From positions 62,001-126,000 of the forward strand of contig JAQXJB010000019.1 of the NCBI GenBank assembly GCA_029008095.1: a stretch of 64,000 bases of DNA, written 5' to 3'. Shown here one piece after another: positions 53,090 through 61,856 of this stretch. A program made the translations under genes and the position numbers. The notes beneath the pieces are model-generated. The model was given only the letters and a program-made list of their open reading frames with translations. It ran no database searches and was not told the origin of the DNA. Position 1 is the stretch's first letter, and every line of letters begins with the position of its first letter. The DNA comes from Clostridiales bacterium (GTDB lineage Bacteria > Bacillota > Clostridia > Oscillospirales > Oscillospiraceae).

Positions 53090-55528
53090 ATGGAAATAAG
53101 AAACGATATTTTAGAGCAGATCGATAAATTGGAGCTCAGCCCTGCCAATAAGGCGTGGCGCAGAGCCATGAAAAGCGCGCCATGGTGCCTGCACGCCGAC
53201 CGCGAGCGCTGGACTGTGGCTTCATGGGAGGAAACGGAAGGCCTTGACCTGGAATTGCGCAGAGCAAAGCTTTTGGAGAAAATTCTGGAAAATCTGACGA
53301 TCACAATTTTACCCTTTGATCAGATCGTCGGCCGTGTCACGCCTACTGTGATCGGCTGCGTCACCGCCATGGATATCAGCGGCGACTACATTCCCGCTAT
53401 CTGGAATGATGAGGATGTTGACCTGACGATGGACGCCAGCGTTTCGCTCGACAGGGAAACACTTGAGATCCTGCGCAAAGCTGCCAAGACCTTCGGCGGA
53501 AAAACCGCGCCGGAAATGACGGCCAAGGCGTGGGAGGCTGCCGTTGGGGACTGGGAAAAGAATGCCGAGGCTGCAAAGCTGAAAGACCCGTCCATCGACA
53601 CCGCCGTGTTTGGCCAGGTCACCACCGCACTGGATTGGAACAAGATCCTGAAAGTCGGCATGAAAGGCTATATTGAAGAGGCAAAGGCGCATATTGCGGC
53701 TTTTGAAAAAAATAACGAGACCAATATCAACAAACTCTATTTTTGGCAGTCCGTTATCATTGTTTTAAACGCGGTGATCACATTCTCCCACCGCTATGCC
53801 GCGCTGGCCCGCGAGATGGCGCAGGAGGAGAAGGACGCTTCCCGCTGCGCGCAGCTTCTGGAAATTGCGGAGATCTGCGACTATGTGCCGGAAAACCCGC
53901 CGCGTTCCTTCCATGAGGCCCTGCAGTGCATGGCGATCTGCGGCGCTGCAAAATGTCTCGAGCATCCGATGCACTGCAATCCCCACTGGGGCCGCGCTGA
54001 CCAGTATCTCTATCCCTTCTTTATCAAGGATGTGAGCAGCGGCGCAATCACCGTCGAGCGCGCGGCAGAGCTGATGGCAGATCTGATCGGCCGCTGGGGC
54101 ACACAGTGCATGGTGCAGCCTGCCAGCCAGAAGCTTTCGCACCAAATCAACTTCGGCATCAACAATATCATGGTCGGCGGCGTGAATGAAAAAGGGGAGG
54201 ACGTGTGCAATGAACTGAGCTACCTCATTTTGCACGTGGTCGGTCTGCTGCAGATCTCTTCGCCGACGGTCGGCCTGAAGTGGAGCAAAAAGACTCCCGC
54301 GTGGCTGATGCGCAAGGCCATCCGCACCAATCTTGCCACTCGGGGCGGCATTCCGCTGTTTGAAAATGATGATGCTGTGATCGAGCACTATGTACGCGAC
54401 GGCATTCCTTACGAGGAGGCCGTGGAATGGGGCGGTCTCGGCTGCGTGTATCCCTGCCTGCCCACCCGGGCGGAGCACACCGGAGCGCACGGCCTCGGCG
54501 CCTTCAATGTCTGCGGCATCATGTCTCTGGCGCTGCACAACGGACTGGACATCAATGGAAATCAGACCGGCCTGCAGACAGGAGACCCACGCAATTTCAA
54601 GACCTTTGAGGAGCTTTATGATGCGTTTTTGCAGCAGCATAAGTTCTTCAGCCACCGGATCTTCTGGCTTGGCGCCATCGCGCGGGATCTGGAGGCAAAT
54701 TATTTGCGCCTGCCGCTGATCTCCGTCCTTGGCCTGCCGGCAAGCATGGAGCTGGGCCAGGACAATTTGTTCCCGCATCCCGATTACTCTCTGCAGGGCA
54801 TCGGAGACCGTGCAATTATTGATACCGGAGACAGTCTTTTCGCGATCAAATATCTGGTGTATGATGAAAAACTGCTCACGATGGATGAACTGATGGATGC
54901 GTTAGATTCCAACTTCGCGGGAGAGCGCGGGGAGGAAATTCGCCAGATGTGCCTGCATGCACCAAAGTTCGGCAACGACGATGCGCGTGTTGACAGCATG
55001 GTGAAGCGCGTCAGTGACGATTCCGGCGCGATCATCCGCAGCTATGATAATTCTCCCTTCCGCCCGATCATGATCGCGCGCGAGGGTCTCGCATGGCATT
55101 ATTACGGCGGCCTTGGACTTGGTGCTACCCCCAACGGCAGAAAAGCGCTGGAACCGCTTTGTGACGGCTCCGCTTCTCCGATGCGTGGTGCGGACCGCTG
55201 CGGCCCGACGGCTGTTTTGCGCAGCGTGATCAACGCGGGCTTCAAGGATTCCTATGCCTCAGTGCTCAACCAGAAGATCAATGCCTCAATTGTTCGCAGC
55301 GACGAGGGTATTGACCGCCTTGTGGAATATACCAATGCTTTCATGGCGGCGGGCGGTACGCACATCCAGTATAATATTGTGGACAGCGAGGAACTGAAAG
55401 AGGCAAAAGTAAATCCCAGAGAGCATACGGACCTTATCGTTCGGATCGGCGGATATTCCGCCTACTTCGTACAGCTTTCCAATGAAATACAGGACGATGT
55501 GATCCTGCGCAGCGAGTTTTCCGTATAA
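53090..55528 (+). CDS. Glycyl radical enzyme 2, paralogue of GRE 1
   Basis: An 812-residue paralogue of the first GRE, alike over its whole length with well over half of residues identical by eye. The radical glycine is G788 in RIGGYSAYF, and the thiyl cysteine is C452, again in GLGCVYPCLP, with Tyr454 where dehydratases carry Glu. The surroundings differ from GRE 1: WGGLGC instead of WRGLGC, PTRAEHTGAHG instead of PNRAEHYGAEG, and AFNVCGIMSLALHNG instead of AFNLAGLLHVTLHNG. These changes line the active-site barrel and may change the substrate. It has no activase of its own and a separate ribosome binding site (AAAGGAG). Confidence 0.88.
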   Translation: MEIRNDILEQIDKLELSPANKAWRRAMKSAPWCLHADRERWTVASWEETEGLDLELRRAKLLEKILENLTITILPFDQIVGRVTPTVIGCVTAMDISGDYIPAIWNDEDVDLTMDASVSLDRETLEILRKAAKTFGGKTAPEMTAKAWEAAVGDWEKNAEAAKLKDPSIDTAVFGQVTTALDWNKILKVGMKGYIEEAKAHIAAFEKNNETNINKLYFWQSVIIVLNAVITFSHRYAALAREMAQEEKDASRCAQLLEIAEICDYVPENPPRSFHEALQCMAICGAAKCLEHPMHCNPHWGRADQYLYPFFIKDVSSGAITVERAAELMADLIGRWGTQCMVQPASQKLSHQINFGINNIMVGGVNEKGEDVCNELSYLILHVVGLLQISSPTVGLKWSKKTPAWLMRKAIRTNLATRGGIPLFENDDAVIEHYVRDGIPYEEAVEWGGLGCVYPCLPTRAEHTGAHGLGAFNVCGIMSLALHNGLDINGNQTGLQTGDPRNFKTFEELYDAFLQQHKFFSHRIFWLGAIARDLEANYLRLPLISVLGLPASMELGQDNLFPHPDYSLQGIGDRAIIDTGDSLFAIKYLVYDEKLLTMDELMDALDSNFAGERGEEIRQMCLHAPKFGNDDARVDSMVKRVSDDSGAIIRSYDNSPFRPIMIAREGLAWHYYGGLGLGATPNGRKALEPLCDGSASPMRGADRCGPTAVLRSVINAGFKDSYASVLNQKINASIVRSDEGIDRLVEYTNAFMAAGGTHIQYNIVDSEELKEAKVNPREHTDLIVRIGGYSAYFVQLSNEIQDDVILRSEFSV

Positions 55529-55561
55529 ACGATAAACTGCAAAGGAAATGTAGGAACATAG

Positions 55562-55600
55562 AAAAAACGTGAGGAATTTTCCGAATTCCTCACGTTTTTT
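55562..55600. terminator. Long bidirectional terminator
   Basis: 17-bp arms, each beginning or ending in a run of six A or T, with core ACGTGAGGAATT / AATTCCTCACGT. It serves GRE 2 on one strand and probably the CODH/ACS operon on the other. Confidence 0.85.
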
Positions 55601-55606
55601 CAGTAA

Positions 55607-55871
55607 TATACCATATCGGCAAAGCCGTTATGGTATAATGGTGCCATGCTTTGCGGTTGTCCCGTACGGGACGAGCAAAGCGGCTTAGATAAAATATAAT
55701 ATCCGCGCTGCGGTATTATACCATGACATTGGCATGGTGGACAGCAATATGGAAAAAGGAGAGCAGCCCGTCCATATGGCTACTCTCCCTCAAAGCATCG
55801 ATGAAGTTGTAAAAATGTTGGACTAACGGCCAGAAGGCACAGAGGCGGACAGCTTCCGCCATCCGCCTCTG
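55607..55871. repeat. Hairpin-dense intergenic element
   Basis: No gene is evident in 55529-55970. After the terminator come hairpins at 55610-55634 (ACCATA...TATGGT with inner CGGC-AAA-GCCG) and 55648-55681 (GCTTTGC...GCAAAGC around the palindrome GTCCCGTACGGGAC). An outer repeat ATGGTATAAT / ATTATACCAT sits at 55630-55639 and 55715-55724. Further pairs lie at 55757-55787 (GGAGAG...CTCTCC) and 55840-55871 (CAGAGGCGGA / TCCGCCTCTG). The strings could be a small mobile element or a structured RNA. A 16-codon frame (MATLPQSIDEVVKMLD) lies inside, probably not a gene. Confidence 0.5.
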
Positions 55872-55970
55872 CGTCCGATAATGAATAGGTCACAAAATGT
55901 ACCTATGAACACTATCAGAAAGCTTCCGGAACATTATCGTTTTGTTTTAATTCCTCATACGAGGCCTTAA

Positions 55971-58103
55971 TTACATAAGGGGCTCGAGGCCGAGAACGGG
56001 ATGACCCTTCTCAGTGAGGAAAGCGAGGAGCTGCTCGGGATCCTCGGTGACAGTCTCGTCGCCGATCATGTCGGTGAAGTTGTCGATGCCGTAAAGCTCC
56101 TTGGCGGTCGCGTTGAGTTTGTCTGCAACAGCTTCCTTCAGAGCCTTGGGAAGCCATACTATTCTGGCTACGCCGCCTTCAGCCTTCATGAACTTCTTGG
56201 AAGCAATAAAGTGCTTGCCGTGACCCATAAATCCGGGAGTCTGAACGCCGCCGCCGGTCATGGAAGCCATCTCGGAGAAGGTCATTCCAAGAGGAGTCAT
56301 AGCGTTATGCTCACGGTTTACGATAACGACGCCGTTGGAGTAGGGCTCAATACCGCAGATGCACTCGAAGCAGCCGCAGGAGGTCATGGGATCCTCCATG
56401 ATGGAGTAGAGGGTAACATGCTCAAGAGCGCCCTGAGAATACATGTGAACAGCCTCGTCAACATCTTCCCAACGACCAACGCGCTCGTCAATCAGGCCGC
56501 CCTTGGTTACGATGCGGCAGGGACCGTTGTTGTCCAACTCGTAGGTAGCCTTAGCATCCAGCCAGGAAACAGCGCCGCAAAGACCGAGACGCTCGGGGGT
56601 AACGATGCAGACGTGAGAGGGAGAGAAGGCCTGACACATGACGCAGGAGTAGAACTCGTTGACGGTCTCGTCGGTCAGGCTGACCAGACGCTCGTCACGC
56701 TTGTCGTAGATCTTATTGGCCTCAGCACGGATCTCCTTGCACTTCTCGGGATCGGTGTAGATGGTGACCTGGCACTTGTCAACAACGGACTCAAACTCGG
56801 ACTTGATCTTGGCGTAGAGAACCTCACCGAAGTGCTCAGCGCGGAAGCCGGCCTCGTAAGTAGCGTTGCTGATACGGACACGGATAAGGTCACGCTGACC
56901 GGTGTGCATTACGCCCTCAATGCAGTTGATCCAAGCGTGGAACTTACGCTCGAAAACAGGCTCAAAGTCGGGCTGCATCTTCTTGCCGCAAACATCAACG
57001 ACCATGCAGAGGTTGATCTGGTTCTTGGGCTGGCGAACGTCGATCTCGGGGCCAACGACCTCGATCTTGTGGTCAACAACGTGAGCAGCGTCAGCGGTGC
57101 GAACCAGCTCAAGGCAGTCATTGGTGGTACCGTTAGCCTCGGCAAACATGTCGGCCTTACGGATGATCTCGCCCTCAAATGCGTTAGCATAAGCAACGGG
57201 GATGTCAACGTTGGTGACCTTGATCTTCAGGCCGCGAGCCTCGATGGTGGTGTCAACGAACTTGTCGATGTCAGGCTGAACGATGAGGGACTTGGGAACA
57301 CGCCACATGTCATTGTCATCGTTGGTGATTACGGGGAAGCCGTAAGCGATAGCGCCGCCGCCGCAGGCAACGGTCAGATCGTTAACGGGCTCGAAAGCGT
57401 TGACAGCAGCGTTAACACGCTCAAAGGTGTACCTCTTAATTGCTTCGTAGTCGCCGGGCTCGTGGCCACCGAAGATAAGGGCGACACGGACGGCAACGGA
57501 AATAACGTGGGTAGCATCGTGTACGTCAGGGCCAACAGGGAAGATGCGGACGGAGTGACCCATCTTTACGCCTGCGCGGTTAGCCTGCTCGATGATCTCA
57601 CCGATAAGGAAGACATAGATGCTCTTGGACTGATAGGACTTGATCAGCTCAGCAGCCTTCTCGTCGGAAGGAGCAGCGCCGATGAAGAGAACGAAGCCGG
57701 GGATGTCGCCGGTAACCAGGGGAACACCGAGCTCACGAACGTCAGCGTCGCTCATGTGGCCGTTATAGAGGGTGCCCTCATAGGGGTTTACGCCGCCGAT
57801 GTACTTAACAGCCTCGATAACCTCAGCTGCGCAAGCGGTTGCAATACCGGAAGTGAAAACGTCGTGAGTTCTCTTCTCGCGGGTCATCTGGCTCTTGATC
57901 CATTCCATGGACTCCTTGAGCTCGCCCAGGGTCTGGTTCTTGCGGCCGGTCATTGCGTACAGGCACTCCAGATAGTAGGCAGTGTCGGGATAAGCAACAG
58001 GGGTAGAATCGTCATATTTTGCTGCGGCTTCTGCAAGGGCCTTTTCGGCCTTTTCATACATTTCGTCAGCGCCGCTAAATACTCTTTCAATAAGTGTAGC
58101 CAC
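55971..58103 (-). CDS. acsB: Acetyl-CoA synthase, CODH/ACS complex catalytic subunit
   Basis: Joins CO, a corrinoid-bound methyl group and CoA into acetyl-CoA (Wood-Ljungdahl pathway). At 710 residues it is full length for the bacterial enzyme. Ligands of the nickel/4Fe-4S A-cluster are visible: C487 and C490 in SCVMCQAF, later cysteines in SHVCIVTPERLGLC, and the Cys-Gly-Cys C576-G577-C578 in TSCGCFECICG. The start is GTG, 3 bases after the cooC stop, with GGAGG inside the end of cooC. It is the last gene of the operon in this window; the corrinoid protein and methyltransferase genes that often follow are absent. Confidence 0.96.
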   Translation of the reverse strand: MATLIERVFSGADEMYEKAEKALAEAAAKYDDSTPVAYPDTAYYLECLYAMTGRKNQTLGELKESMEWIKSQMTREKRTHDVFTSGIATACAAEVIEAVKYIGGVNPYEGTLYNGHMSDADVRELGVPLVTGDIPGFVLFIGAAPSDEKAAELIKSYQSKSIYVFLIGEIIEQANRAGVKMGHSVRIFPVGPDVHDATHVISVAVRVALIFGGHEPGDYEAIKRYTFERVNAAVNAFEPVNDLTVACGGGAIAYGFPVITNDDNDMWRVPKSLIVQPDIDKFVDTTIEARGLKIKVTNVDIPVAYANAFEGEIIRKADMFAEANGTTNDCLELVRTADAAHVVDHKIEVVGPEIDVRQPKNQINLCMVVDVCGKKMQPDFEPVFERKFHAWINCIEGVMHTGQRDLIRVRISNATYEAGFRAEHFGEVLYAKIKSEFESVVDKCQVTIYTDPEKCKEIRAEANKIYDKRDERLVSLTDETVNEFYSCVMCQAFSPSHVCIVTPERLGLCGAVSWLDAKATYELDNNGPCRIVTKGGLIDERVGRWEDVDEAVHMYSQGALEHVTLYSIMEDPMTSCGCFECICGIEPYSNGVVIVNREHNAMTPLGMTFSEMASMTGGGVQTPGFMGHGKHFIASKKFMKAEGGVARIVWLPKALKEAVADKLNATAKELYGIDNFTDMIGDETVTEDPEQLLAFLTEKGHPVLGLEPLM

Positions 58104-58105
58104 CG

Positions 58106-58885
58106 TTATACCTCCAAAGTTTTGTCAAGTTTTTCTTTTATTTTACGAATTTCACTTACGACGTCCTGGTCGTAATCGTAAGGCGACTGGGCCTCGCGAT
58201 CCGCCTCAATAACGCCGCCGCTATAATGGATGATGCCCAAAAGCTCATCTTCGGGAATGTTCTTACGGATGAATTCCTCGTCAGCTTCCGTCCTGACCTT
58301 GTTTGCGACCGCCTCGACCTTCCTTACGCCGAGATCATAGGCAAGGCGCTTCACGTTATGGAATGTCTGAACGCTTCGGGCGCCGGGCTCAACGACAACG
58401 ATGAACCTGTCCATAAAAGACGTGGTACCCCGGCCCAGATGCTCAAGGCCTGCCTCCATGTCCATGATGACCACATCGTCACGCTGCAGAACAAGATGGG
58501 AGATGAGACGCTTGAGGATAACATGCTCCGGGCAAACACAGCCGCCTCCGGCAACGTCTACCGTTCCGAGAACAAGCAGCTTTACGCCGTTCTTTTCCTT
58601 TGCATAGATGTCCGGGATGTCGTCGACCTTTGGGTTGATCTTGAAGAACTTACCCATTCCGGTCTCGTCAGCTCCGGTGCGCTCATTTGCAAGATTCTTC
58701 ATTTTGGATATGGGCGTGATCGCGGCCAACTCATCCATAGTAAAGCCGAGAGCAAGACCGAGATTTGCATCAGGGTCTACATCGGCTGCAAGCACGTTGT
58801 GCCCTTCGTCGGCATAAAGTCTTGCAAGGATGGATGACACGGTAGTCTTGCCGACTCCGCCCTTACCAGTAACGGCTATTTTCAT
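58106..58885 (-). CDS. cooC: CODH nickel-insertion ATPase CooC
   Basis: MinD-type ATPase that matures nickel enzymes, needed for the C-cluster of CO dehydrogenase and possibly the A-cluster of acetyl-CoA synthase. The deviant Walker A is GKGGVGKTT at about residues 7-15, with the second conserved part ADVDPDANLG. A CxC metal site typical of CooC is present in GGGCVCPEHVILK. Its place between cooS and acsB, with 2-3 base spacing to acsB, supports the role. Confidence 0.94.
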   Translation of the reverse strand: MKIAVTGKGGVGKTTVSSILARLYADEGHNVLAADVDPDANLGLALGFTMDELAAITPISKMKNLANERTGADETGMGKFFKINPKVDDIPDIYAKEKNGVKLLVLGTVDVAGGGCVCPEHVILKRLISHLVLQRDDVVIMDMEAGLEHLGRGTTSFMDRFIVVVEPGARSVQTFHNVKRLAYDLGVRKVEAVANKVRTEADEEFIRKNIPEDELLGIIHYSGGVIEADREAQSPYDYDQDVVSEIRKIKEKLDKTLEV

Positions 58886-58923
58886 TCGTAAATTCCCTCT
58901 TGATATTCAGTAAATTTCGTTGA

Positions 58924-60813
58924 TTAGATGTTGAGAGCGGTTCTCTTGGCCTCAATGCCGTCGACCATAGCGGTTACGAGCTTATCGGGATCCATCTCGA
59001 TGATGTATCCGGCGCCGACCATCTCTCTGCTGCCGTCGGTGATCAGGTGCATGATCTCATCGGAACCCTTGACCTGGGGCTCGATGCCGAGGTATGTATC
59101 CAGACCGGAAGCAACAACATAGTTAGCGATGGCAACAGCCTTCTGGCTCATCCACTCGGGAGCGCAGCCTACGACGGGCAGCTGGGTAACATCGATGCCC
59201 CACTCCTTGGCAACGGTGTGAGTGAGCTTGAGGATACGGGAGATGTCAACGCAGGAACCCATGTGCAGTACGGGAGGAATGCCAACCAGATCGCAGACTC
59301 TCTTCAGACCGTCGCCGCAGAGCTCCTTGGCTTCGGGATCCATGAGGCCGGCCTTGGCAGCAGCCTGAGCGGAGCAGCCGGTGGTAACAACGATAATATC
59401 GTTCTTGATGAGCTCCTTGATGATGCCGATGTGAGAATAGTCAGCTCTTACCTTGGGGTTGTTGCAGCCAACGATACCAACAGCACCACGGAGAACACCG
59501 GCCTTGATGCACTCAATGAGGGGCTTGTAGGTACCGGGCTCGTCAACGAAGGAGTTGGTAACGCCGTCCAGCTCGCCGATAATGGCTTCGCAGGAATAAC
59601 CGACCTTTGCCTTCTCCTTGTGCTCGGGGATGAAGACCTTGGAAGCGTCTCTGTTGACGAAGTTCTCGATAGCGGTGTTCACGATGGTGGTAGCAGCCTC
59701 TTCGGCGTTCTTGGGCTCGACCAGGATGAACTCGGAATCGGGAATCTTAGCCTTGGGAGAGGTGGAAATGAACTTGGTGTGGAAGCACTTGCTCAGGGGG
59801 CCGATGGCGGGGAATACGCACTGAACGTCAACAACGATCAGCTCAACAGCGCCGGTGAGAATGGCGTTCTCCTGCTGGAGGAAGTTACCAACCATGGGGA
59901 TACCATGACGCATGGTGACTTCGTTGGAGGTGCAGCAGAGACCGACAATGTTGATGCCCTTTGCGCCGACAGCCTTAGCCTTGGCGACCATCTCGGGAGT
60001 CTCGGCGATAACGGCAACAGCCTCGGAAACGGAGGGATCGTGGCCGTGGACAACGATGTTGACCATGTCCTGAGACAGAACGCCCAGGTTAGCCTCGGTC
60101 TCGATGGGGGAGGGAGTACCGAAGATAATATCGGAGAACTCGGTACCCATCATGGAGCCGCCCCAACCGTCAGCCAGACCAACTCTCATGGCCTGCTTTA
60201 CGAAGGACTTGGGATCGGCCTGAACGCCCATGTGGCACATATGCATGGACTCGGTGACCTCGTGGTCAACGGCACGGGGAGCAATGCCGAGCTCCATCCA
60301 CTTATTGCGGCGCTCTTCGGTAGCTCTGTTGATGAAAGTCTGGAAGCCGAAGGGCTTACCATACTCGTTCAGACCCTGCATGGCGAGGTCATGAGCGATG
60401 TCATAAATGTCGCGGCCTTCGGTCTCAACACCGAACTCCTTGGCAACGGAGATGCACTTTGCCTCGTCCTTTACCTTGTAGATGCCATCGGGTCTGGTCT
60501 CGGCGAGGGTGTAGCAGATCTCACGGCCGTGGTCGGAGTGAGCTGCTGCGCCGCCGGCTGCGAACTGCAGATAGTTTCTGCCGGCGATGGTATGAGCGGT
60601 GGCACCGCAGATACCCTTAGGGGATTTGGGGGTGATACGGCAGGGACCCATAGAGCAATTGCGGCAGCAAATACCCTTTTCACCAAACTGGCAGTGGTTC
60701 TTCTGCTGTTCGGCTCTGTCCTGCCATGTGTCGATACCTACTTCTCCGGCCTTGACCTTGAGAATTTTAGTATCATTCTCCATTTCCTCGATTGTAGTAA
60801 ACTTTTTTGCCAT
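58924..60813 (-). CDS. cooS: Anaerobic carbon-monoxide dehydrogenase catalytic subunit
   Basis: Nickel-iron-sulfur enzyme interconverting CO and CO2. At 629 residues it matches CooS/AcsA. The N-terminal cysteine motif CQFGEKGICCRNCSMGPCRI binds the B and D clusters. C-cluster regions follow (VVVHGHDPSVSEAV with its His, NIVGLCCTSNE, VDVQCVFPAI, GIVGCNN, VTTGCSAQAAAKAG, LHMGSCVDISR). It has AAAGGAG before the ATG. Electron acceptors are probably ferredoxins. Together with acsB it forms the bifunctional complex used in acetogenesis or CO2 fixation. Confidence 0.97.
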   Translation of the reverse strand: MAKKFTTIEEMENDTKILKVKAGEVGIDTWQDRAEQQKNHCQFGEKGICCRNCSMGPCRITPKSPKGICGATAHTIAGRNYLQFAAGGAAAHSDHGREICYTLAETRPDGIYKVKDEAKCISVAKEFGVETEGRDIYDIAHDLAMQGLNEYGKPFGFQTFINRATEERRNKWMELGIAPRAVDHEVTESMHMCHMGVQADPKSFVKQAMRVGLADGWGGSMMGTEFSDIIFGTPSPIETEANLGVLSQDMVNIVVHGHDPSVSEAVAVIAETPEMVAKAKAVGAKGINIVGLCCTSNEVTMRHGIPMVGNFLQQENAILTGAVELIVVDVQCVFPAIGPLSKCFHTKFISTSPKAKIPDSEFILVEPKNAEEAATTIVNTAIENFVNRDASKVFIPEHKEKAKVGYSCEAIIGELDGVTNSFVDEPGTYKPLIECIKAGVLRGAVGIVGCNNPKVRADYSHIGIIKELIKNDIIVVTTGCSAQAAAKAGLMDPEAKELCGDGLKRVCDLVGIPPVLHMGSCVDISRILKLTHTVAKEWGIDVTQLPVVGCAPEWMSQKAVAIANYVVASGLDTYLGIEPQVKGSDEIMHLITDGSREMVGAGYIIEMDPDKLVTAMVDGIEAKRTALNI

Positions 60814-60938
60814 TTTTCAAACTCCTTTACGCCTATTTTTAATAGGTACGAAGCGAATGCTCCGTCCGGATTTACGTGATGGACTGTATATCAACAGACA
60901 TCGCCTGCGGCAAAACAGGCTCCGTCGGCTGAACAAAA

Positions 60939-61856
60939 TTATTTCAGGAAGCCGGTAAGGATCTTCTCCTCCGCTTCCTCCTCGGAAAGACCGAGGGTCA
61001 TGAGCTTGAGCAGCTGGTCGCCGGCTATACGGCCGATGGCTGCCTCGTGGATGAGCTGAGCGTCAACATGGTTGGCAGATATGGCGGGAACGGATCTCAC
61101 CTTGCCGTGACCCATAATGATACTGTCGCACTGAACGTGGCCGAAGCAGGGGGCGTTGCCGTTGACTATGGGGCGGAACACCTGCACGGAATCGTCCTGG
61201 GCTACGGAGCGGGAAATCACTCTCGTTCTGGAGCCCTCGCCGTTGAGGTTGATGACCATGTCGGAGGAAGCCTTCTGCTTGTCGTGGGTGAGCAGGCGCT
61301 CCAGCAAGACAACCTCGCATCCGGCTGCCGCGTCTACCACGGTCTCGCGCCTGGTGCTGTCCACGCCGCGTATCTGGGCCATGTCCAGCTCAATGTAGGA
61401 ATTTTCCTCCATGTGAATAACGGTTTTGGGGTTCATTATGCGCTCGCCGGTGCCTTCGCCCTCGCCATAATGCTTCTCAAAGTACTTCACACGGGCGTGT
61501 TTGCCGACATAGAAGGTGTGGATACCATCGTGCTGAGAGGTGTCGCAGCCGCTGTTGTGGATGCCGCAGCCTGCGACTATAAGAACGTCCGCGCCTTCAC
61601 CGATATGAAAATCGTTATAGACCATTTCGCTGTGGCCGGTCTTGGTGATGATGACGGGAATGTGGACACTTTCGTTTTTGGTGCCGGGCTTGATGTAGAT
61701 ATCGATGCCGGGTACGTCAGTTTTGCTGACTATTTCAATGTGCTCCGTGCTGTTGCGGCCGCTGAGCTCGCCGTCCTTGCGGATGTTGTACGCACCCTCG
61801 GGTATCTTGTGAAGATCGGCTATCTCGCGGAGCAGATTTTTTTCTATCTCTGTCAT
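60939..61856 (-). CDS. SufB/SufD-type Fe-S assembly scaffold (SMS-type SmsB)
   Basis: A 305-residue protein with the beta-helix core of the SufB/SufD family (SYIELDMAQIRGVDSTRRETV, GHGKVRSVPAISANHVDAQLIHEAAIGRIAGDQLLKLMTLGLSEEEAEEKILTGFL in shorter pieces; the C-terminal signature is clear). It is much shorter than SufB (about 460-480 residues), matching the minimal two-gene SMS systems of many anaerobes. The ATG overlaps the SufC-like stop (ATGA), and GGAGGAGG is just upstream. It is transcribed ahead of cooS, whose clusters need much Fe-S assembly. Confidence 0.87.
   Translation of the reverse strand: MTEIEKNLLREIADLHKIPEGAYNIRKDGELSGRNSTEHIEIVSKTDVPGIDIYIKPGTKNESVHIPVIITKTGHSEMVYNDFHIGEGADVLIVAGCGIHNSGCDTSQHDGIHTFYVGKHARVKYFEKHYGEGEGTGERIMNPKTVIHMEENSYIELDMAQIRGVDSTRRETVVDAAAGCEVVLLERLLTHDKQKASSDMVINLNGEGSRTRVISRSVAQDDSVQVFRPIVNGNAPCFGHVQCDSIIMGHGKVRSVPAISANHVDAQLIHEAAIGRIAGDQLLKLMTLGLSEEEAEEKILTGFLK

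Noticed and set aside
55782..55829. 16-codon frame MATLPQSIDEVVKMLD between GRE 2 and acsB
   Set aside because: Too short, embedded in hairpins and with poorly placed GGAGAG; could be a remnant, but no evidence that it is translated.
56001..58175. 724-residue open frame on the plus strand
   Set aside because: Antisense to acsB. The A-cluster cysteines and normal length prove the minus-strand gene. The opposite frame has no recognisable domain.
59047..60879. 610-residue open frame on the plus strand
   Set aside because: Antisense to cooS; same codon-bias effect, with a repetitive Gly/Asn/Leu-rich product and no ribosome binding site.
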